A stretch of DNA of 6,454 bases from Candidatus Zixiibacteriota bacterium (GCA_030642845.1 DAOWMZ010000111.1:1-6454), one strand, 5' to 3'; numbered from the stretch's first letter, positions 1 through 5,174 are shown. Numbers and translations: made by a program. Notes: a model not told the origin generated them from the letters alone.

Positions 1-338
1 CCTGGGCGTATTTTTTATTAATGATAATTCCCTAATAAAATTGATCATTATTTGAACAATCCCCGGATAAGACTGTTTAATCACAAAAAGAGATCATGTT
101 AATCTAGTATTATGTAAGGAATTTATACATTATTGCTAACGACAACCCTGATAATAAATTTAATTCTAGGATATTTTCATTTATTATTTATATTTTAGCT
201 ATCTGACTTAAGGAATATTAGGTTTAAATTGCGGCAGGGAAGCTCGGTATTAATAATAAGTTGTTTTATCAGCTTTTCATTAATATAGGCAAATAGAATT
301 TAAAAGTAATCAATAATATTTTATTGGAGGACAACTTG
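1..338. other. AT-rich leader, no gene seen
   Basis: No credible coding frame is visible on either strand. The first bases (CCTGGGCG followed by a T-run at 11-16) could be the tail of a terminator for a gene to the left, but its 5' arm is outside the window. TAATGAT (19-25) and ATCATTA (44-50) form a small AT-rich inverted repeat of doubtful meaning. I found no convincing -35/-10 pair for the lipoprotein gene: TTGTTT (261-266) with TATAGG (284-289) has 17-base spacing but poor matches. The gene's Shine-Dalgarno closes the region. Confidence 0.6.
326..330 (+). promoter_or_regulatory. Shine-Dalgarno GGAGG that sets the lipoprotein start
   Basis: GGAGG sits eight bases before the ATG at 339. 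An in-frame TTG at 324 overlaps this site and would add five residues (MEDNL) before the signal peptide, so it is not a plausible start. The ATG at 339 also gives a compact lipoprotein signal peptide. Confidence 0.85.
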
Positions 339-1751
339 ATGAACAAACTGAGTTTAGGATTACTTTCAATCCTGCTGATCGGGTTATTTATTGTCGGTTG
401 TAGTGAAAAACCAACCGATTCGATATCCAACGCCGAACCGTTCCAACTGGCCAACTTTATGTTGCCACCTGGGGCTACTCTGGATTCAGCTACTTTTTAT
501 ATGAATGTAAATGTTGCAAGTGGCAAGACTATAAGTGTCCATCGGATTACAAATACCTGGGATGAACATACCGTTACCTGGAATAATTTCGGCGGAGCTT
601 ATGCTCCATCTGTTTATAGCTCTTTCACTGCTGATGCTGTTGGCTGGCATTCTGTCGATCTTACTTCCTTAGTACAGGAATGGCTCAATGGAACCTATGA
701 CAACTTTGGCTTTTTCATGCGTCAAAATGAATATATGTCGAGATTTACCAGATTCAATAGTCGTGAAAATGTAAATTTCAAACCATATCTGGAAATTTGC
801 TACACTACTGAAACAGGCGTTACCTGTGAAATTAATTTACCCGTTGCTGATACCTACATTTGGGAGCTTTATCCTGATCAAAATGGCGGTACGTCATGGC
901 AACTTTATATCGGATGGTATTTAGGTTATGAAAAACAAACACTTGTAAAGTTTGAATTCACTCCATCTGAGCCGGAATTAGCAGCTCTGGGTGATACTGT
1001 TTGGTATGATGACAATAAAAATGGTATTCAGGATATGGATGAAGCCGGAGTTGAAGGCGTAGTAGTTGAACTCTATAATTGTCTTGATGAGTTATTAGCC
1101 ACTACAGTCACCGATGTTAACGGTTTCTATATCTTTGATGATCTGCAACCGGGTGATTACTATGTAGTGTTTGATCTTCCTGAAGGTTATGTCTTCACTA
1201 TGCAGGATCAGGGTGCTGACGATGCCATTGACAGCGACGCCGATCCAACTACTGGTATGACCATTTGTACCAATCTTGAAGCTGGTGAAAGAGATATGAC
1301 CTGGGATGCCGGTATTTATCTGATGGAATTCGATGGCTGTTCATTGACTATCGGATTCTGGAAGAACCACGCCGGTTTTGGCCCGCAGGCTGATGTTGTA
1401 AGTCCTCTGCTTCCTATCTGGCTGGGTACTCCGGGTGGAGCAAAGAGTATGGAAGTTTCTACAGCTTTAATGGCTGTTAATGTTCTGTCACAGCATTATT
1501 ACTGCGCTCCTTCTAACGGTATCACTAAGCTTTATGCTCAGATGTTAGGCGCTAAGCTGAATGAAGCAAATGGTGCTGACATTACTGTTATAAGTGAAAT
1601 CTTTGAAGATGCTGATGCCTTCCTTGCTGATCATAATTGTGATGATTGGGATAGTCTCAGCAGGAATATGAAGAAAACTATTAACAAATGGAAAAGCACG
1701 TTTGATGATTACAACAATGGTGATATTGGTCCCGGCCACTGCGGTGATTGA
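339..1751 (+). CDS. Secreted lipoprotein with DNRLRE, SdrD_B-like and GFWKNH domains
   Basis: The product is a 470-residue lipoprotein of unknown role, probably displayed on a membrane or cell surface. Residues 1-21 form a lipoprotein signal peptide with lipobox IVGC, so Cys21 should be acylated. Residues 35-155 match the later part of a DNRLRE domain (LPPGATLDSATFYM, WDEHTVTWNN, DLTSLVQEWLNG, closing PYLEICY). Residues 165-209 match its opening part (VADTYIWELYP, TLVKFEF), so the usual order appears swapped. Residues 217-327 are an SdrD_B-like beta-sandwich: GDTVWYDDNKNGIQD, TDVNGFYIFDDLQPGDYYVVF and the closing DAGIY. Residues 334-470 are a cysteine-bearing module (C334, C389, C434, C468) with GFWKNH and LGAKLNEANGAD, a pattern I recall following SdrD_B-type domains but cannot name. 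It converges on the 1835-3142 gene. Domain calls are firm; function is unknown. Structural adhesion or surface display is only an inference. Confidence 0.93.
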   Translation: MNKLSLGLLSILLIGLFIVGCSEKPTDSISNAEPFQLANFMLPPGATLDSATFYMNVNVASGKTISVHRITNTWDEHTVTWNNFGGAYAPSVYSSFTADAVGWHSVDLTSLVQEWLNGTYDNFGFFMRQNEYMSRFTRFNSRENVNFKPYLEICYTTETGVTCEINLPVADTYIWELYPDQNGGTSWQLYIGWYLGYEKQTLVKFEFTPSEPELAALGDTVWYDDNKNGIQDMDEAGVEGVVVELYNCLDELLATTVTDVNGFYIFDDLQPGDYYVVFDLPEGYVFTMQDQGADDAIDSDADPTTGMTICTNLEAGERDMTWDAGIYLMEFDGCSLTIGFWKNHAGFGPQADVVSPLLPIWLGTPGGAKSMEVSTALMAVNVLSQHYYCAPSNGITKLYAQMLGAKLNEANGADITVISEIFEDADAFLADHNCDDWDSLSRNMKKTINKWKSTFDDYNNGDIGPGHCGD

Positions 1752-1781
1752 TATAATCTGTTTGTAAATTAGATTTTATCT

Positions 1782-1818
1782 AAAAAAAACAGCCACTTTT
1801 TGAGTGGCTGTTTTTTTT
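1782..1818. terminator. Bidirectional intrinsic terminator
   Basis: A perfect stem pairs CAGCCACT (1790-1797) with AGTGGCTG (1803-1810) around the five-base loop TTTTG. It is flanked by eight A (1782-1789) and eight T (1811-1818). Either strand therefore reads as a GC-rich hairpin followed by a U-run. It lies 30 bases past the lipoprotein stop and 17 bases past the stop of the convergent 1835-3142 gene, so it should serve both. Confidence 0.95.
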
Positions 1819-1834
1819 GTAATATATGAATATT

Positions 1835-3142
1835 TTATGGGCATGGTTCCGGGGGAGGGCCACCTTTGAATAAGTAATCTACAAGATAAACCAGATCAGC
1901 TACGTTAATATCACCATCATTATTTACATCCGCTTCTAAAAGTGATGGTGGAGCAGGACCACCTTTGAAAAGATAATCGACATAGTAGGTAAGGTCAGCA
2001 ACATTAATATCCTCATTGAGATAACCATCAATATTTCCTCTTATGCCGACACATCCTGAACTTACTTCACAGGAGTCACCTATACTGTCAAAATCACTGT
2101 CCTCCTGAAGAGGGTTATAGATTGTGGGACAGTTGTCATCGTTGGCGCAATAGCCGTCATTGTCGCTGTCGTTATAGGGATCATCGGGACAGGCATCACA
2201 TAGATCACCGATACCATCACCATCAGCGTCTTCCTGCAAATCATTAAAATCATCTGGGCAGTTGTCACAGGCATCAGCAAAAGAATCGCCATCGGTATCT
2301 TCCTGTCCGGGGTTGTAATCATCGGGACAATTATCACATAGATCACCAACACCGTCACTGTCGGCATCAGCTTGATCAGTATTAGCCAAACCGGGACAGT
2401 TGTCGGATTCATCACAAATCAAATCGCTATCGAGATCATCACAACAACTCAGCGATTGCGTTTCGCCGTTTATCCAGAAGAAGGGATAGCCGGGAGGGGT
2501 TACCCAGTAGGCGTAGGAGCCATACCAATCACAACAAATATAATAAAAAATATCACAGGTATCGGGAGTAAGATTATAATCAAAAACAACCGAGGGATAT
2601 TTGCCGGTTAAAGAATCAGAGTATTCTATTCCTAAAAAAAACGGTCCGTCAATACAACAGGGATTATCAAAAACAACATTGCCCGGATCAGGGAAAGCAA
2701 AAGTCTCTTCATCACATACTACTGTTTGACGACATAGTTCGGCTCCGGGACCATAACATTCTTGTCCGGTTACCTGAAGATCATACACTATAACATCTAC
2801 TGTCACCGGCCATTCATAGGTTCCATCAATAGCTAAGAGGAAAAAATCAACAGAAGAAATCTCAAAAGGATATATTGGCGAAGCACAACCTGCGGGATCA
2901 TAGTATGAAATTACCCGGTCACCGAATTCCCATCCGGAATTAAAACCATAAAGAGTATCCAGGTCAGTATGATTAAACACTACACAAAGATCATCCCCGC
3001 TCTTTTGTACAGGAAAATTTATCGGGTGCGGATAATTGAATGATTCCCATGTCTGATCTGATTTAAGACTTTCATAAGAGTTAGCAAAAGCAAAGGATGT
3101 TATTATTAGCAGAATCAAAAGAATAGATAGATATCTTGACAT
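1835..3142 (-). CDS. Secreted protein with TSP3-type calcium repeats and dockerin-like tail
   Basis: The product has 435 residues and no assigned function. Residues 1-20 are a Sec signal peptide ending AFA. The start is supported by AAGGAGG at 3148-3154, five bases before the ATG. Residues 21-233 are a cysteine-rich, probably beta-sheet domain that I do not recognise (CC pairs at 162-163, 203-204 and 233-234). Residues 235-358 hold about six thrombospondin type 3-like units with DxDxDG and CDNCP spacing, expected to bind calcium. Residues 364-435 form a dockerin-like pair of loops, each followed by YLFKGGP. The second loop is canonical (D405, N407, D409, D416). The first (D372 to D383) has Tyr374 and Glu377 where Asp/Asn and Gly are usual. 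No cohesin or cellulase is in the window, so the tail may act in cell-surface anchoring or protein association rather than a cellulosome. YLFKGGP repeats of this type are, from memory, common in Zixibacteria-like genomes. Confidence 0.93.
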   Translation of the reverse strand: MSRYLSILLILLIITSFAFANSYESLKSDQTWESFNYPHPINFPVQKSGDDLCVVFNHTDLDTLYGFNSGWEFGDRVISYYDPAGCASPIYPFEISSVDFFLLAIDGTYEWPVTVDVIVYDLQVTGQECYGPGAELCRQTVVCDEETFAFPDPGNVVFDNPCCIDGPFFLGIEYSDSLTGKYPSVVFDYNLTPDTCDIFYYICCDWYGSYAYWVTPPGYPFFWINGETQSLSCCDDLDSDLICDESDNCPGLANTDQADADSDGVGDLCDNCPDDYNPGQEDTDGDSFADACDNCPDDFNDLQEDADGDGIGDLCDACPDDPYNDSDNDGYCANDDNCPTIYNPLQEDSDFDSIGDSCEVSSGCVGIRGNIDGYLNEDINVADLTYYVDYLFKGGPAPPSLLEADVNNDGDINVADLVYLVDYLFKGGPPPEPCP

Positions 3143-3157
3143 GGATGCCTCCTTAAA

Positions 3158-3215
3158 GCAGTTCCGCCAGATAATCAGATTCGATATTCAATTTATTATT
3201 AACAGGCGGTTCTGC
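3158..3215 (-). repeat. Imperfect inverted repeat in the 5' leader of the dockerin-tailed gene
   Basis: GCAGTTCCGCC (3158-3168) and GGCGGTTCTGC (3205-3215) pair at nine of eleven positions with a central TT/TT mismatch and a 36-base loop. The near arm lies four bases from the Shine-Dalgarno of the 1835-3142 gene. If both are in the transcript, the fold could bear on translation; it could equally be an operator pair or chance. Confidence 0.35.
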
Positions 3216-3292
3216 AAAGTTCATTATGTGTATTGATTATAGATAGTGAACAGGGAGGAATAAGTCAAGAATTAGATATTTGCTGAATCTAC

Positions 3293-3319
3293 GATAGTGG
3301 ATGTTAATAATCCACTATC
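3293..3319. repeat. Perfect 10-bp stem-loop in the spacer after 3338-3652
   Basis: GATAGTGGAT (3293-3302) pairs perfectly with ATCCACTATC (3310-3319) around a seven-base loop. It starts 18 bases beyond the stop of the minus-strand gene at 3338. On the minus strand no U-run follows, so it is not a standard intrinsic terminator; it may be a 3'-end stabilising hairpin or a factor-dependent stop. On the plus strand only a loose T-rich stretch follows. Confidence 0.6.
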
Positions 3320-3337
3320 TATTCTATTTAAAATATC

Positions 3338-3652
3338 TTACTCTTCATCAGATAAGTCGTCTGAATAATTCCGATATCTTCTATCACGCTTGAGATCTTC
3401 CAGTCGTGCTTTGATTCTTGTCTCGCGCAATGATGCATTCGGTCGCAATGGAAAACCACATAATTTTTGAATAGCCATAACTTTGTTGCGAGTCTTCTCA
3501 CGCCTTTTTAAAATAATTAAGTTTGTTTCGAGCAGTGCTAACCCTTTAATGGAATCGGGAAGAAAAATTTCCCAAAGCTGTGTGGGAAGTTGTATGATCA
3601 TATGTTTGATATTTCTAAATGCGTATAGAGCTGCTAAAATCTCTTTTTTCAT
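3338..3652 (-). CDS. Hypothetical small basic protein with acidic tail
   Basis: The product has 104 residues and I do not recognise a family. It has no signal peptide or clear membrane segment and looks helical. Residues 1-48 are amphipathic to hydrophobic. Residues 49-94 are rich in Lys and Arg (KRREKTRNK, then LEDLKRDRRYR). The last residues are acidic (DDLSDEE). The start has a reasonable Shine-Dalgarno, AGGTGG at 3662-3667, nine bases upstream. The mixed charge pattern and ribosome site favour this frame over the overlapping plus-strand open frame at 3483-3746, whose composition (Ser, Phe, Ile, Cys) looks antisense. It stands alone between long spacers. A cytoplasmic nucleic-acid or protein-binding role would be a guess from charge alone, and it could also be a decayed remnant. 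Confidence 0.55.
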   Translation of the reverse strand: MKKEILAALYAFRNIKHMIIQLPTQLWEIFLPDSIKGLALLETNLIILKRREKTRNKVMAIQKLCGFPLRPNASLRETRIKARLEDLKRDRRYRNYSDDLSDEE

Positions 3653-3817
3653 ACATGATCACCACCTTCAAATTATGACGGCATTTAATTCTACCAACCC
3701 GAACTGTAATAACGGAAAGTATGTCCTCTGTTTATTAAACAAATAAGGGGTATAGTTTTGTTCCAACTTTATTATAGGCGGTCAGCAATTGCATCACATT
3801 CAATAACATATGCCAAT

Positions 3818-3838
3818 AAAAAAAAGCAACAATGTTGC
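3818..3838 (-). terminator. Intrinsic terminator, minus strand
   Basis: Read on the minus strand, GCAAC-ATT-GTTGC (3838-3826) is followed at once by eight U (3825-3818). The stem is short (five pairs) but the U-run is strong. It lies 257 bases past the stop of the DUF4412-like gene and would end any read-through before the small gene at 3652. Confidence 0.55.
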
Positions 3839-3876
3839 CTGTTATTAATTCAACGGTGGAGATAGTTTATGTGGGC

Positions 3877-3941
3877 GGCACAAACCCTCGTGTGCCCCTT
3901 AATGAACGCACAATGTGTGCTAGCAGATTTGGGGGACCTGC
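3877..3941. repeat. Cluster of small GC-rich hairpins
   Basis: Three hairpins follow each other: GGCACA/TGTGCC (3877-3882 with 3891-3896), GCACA/TGTGC (3908-3912 with 3916-3920) and GCAG/CTGC with further TTT/GGA pairing (3923-3926 with 3938-3941). In addition TGTGCCCCT (3891-3899) is an exact inverted copy of AGGGGCACA (3970-3978) in the next palindrome, allowing longer-range pairing. This looks like a fragment of a dispersed palindromic repeat; no reading frame is evident. Confidence 0.5.
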
Positions 3942-3971
3942 CATGTACGTTAATTAATTATCTTCTTGTAG

Positions 3972-3991
3972 GGGCACAGCATGCTGTGCCC
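3972..3991. repeat. Perfect 20-bp palindrome
   Basis: GGGCACAGCATGCTGTGCCC is identical to its own reverse complement. It could fold as a tight hairpin or be a two-fold protein-binding site. No U-run follows on either strand. It sits among other palindromes, 104 bases from the nearest gene end, which favours a REP-like repeat over an operator. Confidence 0.85.
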
Positions 3992-4006
3992 TGATGCTAA
4001 AAATAA

Positions 4007-4047
4007 CTGTCGGGTCACATCCCTCAAGGCGGGACAAGACCCGACAG
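4007..4047. repeat. Nested palindromic repeat, possible terminator for the DUF4412-like gene
   Basis: CTGTCGGGTC (4007-4016) pairs perfectly with GACCCGACAG (4038-4047). Inside the 21-base loop TCCC (4020-4023) pairs with GGGA (4031-4034), giving a nested stem. On the minus strand the outer stem is followed by TTATTTTT, so it may double as a terminator for the gene ending at 4095. Its length and nested form resemble REP/MITE-type intergenic repeats. Confidence 0.7.
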
Positions 4048-4094
4048 AACAAAAAAAGTAAAGACTTTCGACCTACGTAACTACTATCTTTTAT

Positions 4095-4856
4095 CTAATG
4101 ACCCATGCCGGGTATGGTGATCTCTTTGTAACCTTTCGGGATTTCATAAATGCCAGCCGGCGGATCGGATTTTTTGTATTCCAGAAGGCTGTTTGCTGAA
4201 GTGGATTTAGCACCCATCATTTCAATCTCGCCATTGGTAAGAACAGCAATCCCTTTGATTTTGTTAAACTCTGAAACAAGATCTTCAAATCCGGGAAAAG
4301 ATGCCATCATGGCATTACTGACCAGATAATAAAGATTATAATCAATATCAATATCCTCGGTAGCCCAGATTTCTGATTTCATAGTCATCATCCTCATCTT
4401 TATTTCGAGGATATACTTTTTGGCATTCCAATCCTTGATTTTTTTGGTCTCATCAGTGGGGGTACAAGTGGCTTCCATAGATCCCATCATCTGTTTAATC
4501 GCATCTTTTGCCTCTTCAGCATTTTCGCTATCATCAATGGTTTCTGCCAGAAGCACATCAAAATCCAGTGGAATCTCGGCATAAGAGCTATCATTGTGGT
4601 TAATGCTGATCCCGATACCTTCATCTACTTTGATTAGAAAAGCATAATTTTCCGGAAGGGCTGCATAGGCACTATTTTTACCCACCCAGGTTTCGGTAGT
4701 GTCATAGCGTTCCGGGGTTGTCTGTCCCATCATTTCCATTGCACCGGTATAAGTCTGCTGTTTGAAGTAAGAATCAGCTGAAGCAGTTGATGCAAAAAAA
4801 ATGATTAGCAAACAAGCTAAACTGCAAATAACCGATGTGATCATTCTGGTGGCCAT
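4095..4856 (-). CDS. Exported DUF4412-like protein, methionine-rich
   Basis: The product has 253 residues and an unknown function. Residues 1-27 are a Sec signal peptide (hydrophobic core, cleavage after ASA), so the mature protein should be periplasmic. The pattern fits DUF4412: MEMMGQ near 40-45, ETWVGK (55-60), a SSYAEIPLD segment (90-98), then TPTDETKKIKDWNAKKY (132-148) and EIWATEDIDIDY (162-173). Members I recall often have Cys after the Asn of that KKY segment; here it is Ala145, while Cys131 is the only cysteine of the mature protein. The mature chain has 15 methionines in 226 residues, many in MM, MxM or MxxM clusters. The frame stays open to an ATG at 4919, but AAGGAG at 4864-4869 and the candidate promoter at 4891-4919 favour the start at 4856. 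It is divergent from the symporter. The family fold is probably LolA-like; the role is open. Confidence 0.88.
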   Translation of the reverse strand: MATRMITSVICSLACLLIIFFASTASADSYFKQQTYTGAMEMMGQTTPERYDTTETWVGKNSAYAALPENYAFLIKVDEGIGISINHNDSSYAEIPLDFDVLLAETIDDSENAEEAKDAIKQMMGSMEATCTPTDETKKIKDWNAKKYILEIKMRMMTMKSEIWATEDIDIDYNLYYLVSNAMMASFPGFEDLVSEFNKIKGIAVLTNGEIEMMGAKSTSANSLLEYKKSDPPAGIYEIPKGYKEITIPGMGH

Positions 4857-4863
4857 TAAAAAA

Positions 4864-4869
4864 CTCCTT
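4864..4869 (-). promoter_or_regulatory. Shine-Dalgarno AAGGAG that sets the DUF4412-like start
   Basis: On the minus strand AAGGAG lies seven bases before the ATG at 4856. The upstream in-frame ATG at 4919 would give a signal peptide with 21 extra residues, and I see no comparable ribosome site before it. The candidate -35 also overlaps that upstream ATG. Confidence 0.8.
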
Positions 4870-4890
4870 ACTGAAATATTTTGTTTCCAG

Positions 4891-4919
4891 AATAAAACAT
4901 ATTGAATGATAGTTTTCAA
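4891..4919 (-). promoter_or_regulatory. Candidate sigma70-type promoter for the DUF4412-like gene
   Basis: On the minus strand TTGAAA (4919-4914, five of six to consensus) is followed after 17 bases by TTTATT (4896-4891, four of six). Transcription would begin near 4884, giving a leader of roughly 28 bases that includes the Shine-Dalgarno. Confidence 0.45.
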
Positions 4920-4926
4920 CAGAAAG

Positions 4927-4941
4927 AGTAACGAAGTTACT
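4927..4941. promoter_or_regulatory. 15-bp palindrome just upstream of the candidate -35
   Basis: AGTAAC-GAA-GTTACT is perfect apart from its three-base centre. It lies eight bases upstream of the candidate minus-strand -35 (centre near -50), a usual place for an activator site. On the plus strand it is followed by TTTTATTCTATT, so it could instead be a weak hairpin terminator, but no plus-strand gene ends nearby. Confidence 0.35.
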
Positions 4942-4966
4942 TTTATTCTATTAAATTAAATTCTCA

Positions 4967-5093
4967 TTGTCATTCCCAGCTTGACTGGGAATCCAGCAGG
5001 CATAGTCTGTATTATTTAGTCAGGTAGTATCCCCTTGAAATTGTCAATTAAATTAATGAGTTACTGGATTCCCGATCAGATCGGGAATGACAA
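4967..5093. repeat. Inverted pair of ATTCCC-N9-GGGAAT hairpin repeats
   Basis: Two hairpins of the same kind face each other. The first pairs ATTCCCAG (4972-4979) with CTGGGAAT (4985-4992). The second pairs ATTCCCGAT (5068-5076) with ATCGGGAAT (5080-5088). Their flanks are also inverted copies: TTGTCATTCCC (4967-4977) with GGGAATGACAA (5083-5093), and GGGAATCCAG (4987-4996) with CTGGATTCCC (5064-5073). The result is two arms of about 30 bases around a 67-base AT-rich spacer. The core resembles the Neisseria dRS3 repeat (ATTCCC-N8-GGGAAT), although here the spacer is nine and common ancestry is not implied. I see no target-site duplication or transposase. Confidence 0.8.
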
Positions 5094-5123
5094 ATACGAC
5101 AGGCATTTATTATAATACAGACT
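5004..5123. repeat. 12-bp inverted repeat interleaved with the hairpin pair
   Basis: AGTCTGTATTAT (5004-5015) and ATAATACAGACT (5112-5123) are exact inverted copies. The left copy lies inside the spacer of the hairpin pair and the right copy lies outside it, so the order is A-B-A'-B'. A short direct repeat CAGGCAT (4998-5003 region and 5100-5105 region) precedes both copies. The right copy contains most of the candidate -10 of the symporter promoter. Confidence 0.7.
5087..5116 (+). promoter_or_regulatory. Candidate sigma70-type promoter for the symporter
   Basis: ATGACA (5087-5092, five of six) is followed after 18 bases by a perfect TATAAT (5111-5116). Transcription would begin near 5123, leaving a leader of about 127 bases. 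The -35 is formed by the end of the ATTCCC repeat and the -10 overlaps the 12-bp inverted repeat. A weaker alternative is TTGTTG (5143-5148) with TACAAT (5166-5171), spacing 17. Confidence 0.5.
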
Positions 5124-5148
5124 TTTTCAACAAGACCCTTTATTGTTG

Positions 5149-5174
5149 ATAATTGTAATCTTATATACAATTAT
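5149..5174 (+). promoter_or_regulatory. Hairpin in the symporter leader
   Basis: ATAATTGTA (5149-5157) pairs perfectly with TACAATTAT (5166-5174) around an eight-base loop. It lies in the leader predicted from the promoter at 5087-5116 and is followed by TGTTTT. The stem is AT-rich, so attenuation would be weak; a two-fold operator is the other reading. No riboswitch fold is recognised. Confidence 0.4.

Larger units (their letters stand above)
3653..4094. other. 442-base spacer with palindromes, no gene
   Basis: I see no credible gene here. From the right it holds two GC-rich palindromes (4007-4047 and 3972-3991), a run of small G/C-rich hairpins (3877-3941), a minus-strand terminator (3818-3838) and an AT-rich stretch leading to the small gene at 3652. 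A minus-strand TATAAT at 3771-3776 follows the terminator and could be the -10 of that small gene (119 bases before its start), but no acceptable -35 accompanies it. The GC-rich 3871-4050 part contrasts with its AT-rich surroundings, as inserted repeat DNA would. Confidence 0.6.

Noticed and set aside
2080..2415. Second minus-strand open frame inside the TSP3 array
   Set aside because: It is a shifted reading of the repetitive Asp codons, rich in Met, Thr, Val and Ile, with no domain.
2080..2420. Regularly spaced repeats considered as a CRISPR array
   Set aside because: The periodicity is that of coding TSP3 units. The repeats are not exact and the frame is open throughout.
3236..3268. Minus-strand TATAAT (3236-3241) with TTGACT (3263-3268) upstream of the dockerin-tailed gene
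   Set aside because: Both hexamers are good, but the spacing is 21 bases, outside the usual 16-18. The TATAAT may still be used with another -35.
3483..3746. Plus-strand open frame of 87 codons overlapping the small minus-strand gene
   Set aside because: Its composition looks antisense, and it has no good ribosome site. The minus-strand frame has both a better charge pattern and a Shine-Dalgarno.
3653..4094. Structured RNA gene or riboswitch
   Set aside because: The hairpins are simple palindromes; I recognise no tRNA, 6S, SRP, RNase P or riboswitch core.
5011..5047. Minus-strand TTGACA (5042-5047) with AATAAT (5011-5016) as a second promoter for the DUF4412-like gene
   Set aside because: The spacing is 25 bases and no -10-like hexamer lies at 16-18 bases.
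4967..5123. Complete insertion sequence or MITE with target duplication
   Set aside because: No transposase is present and I could not find matching short direct repeats directly outside the arms.
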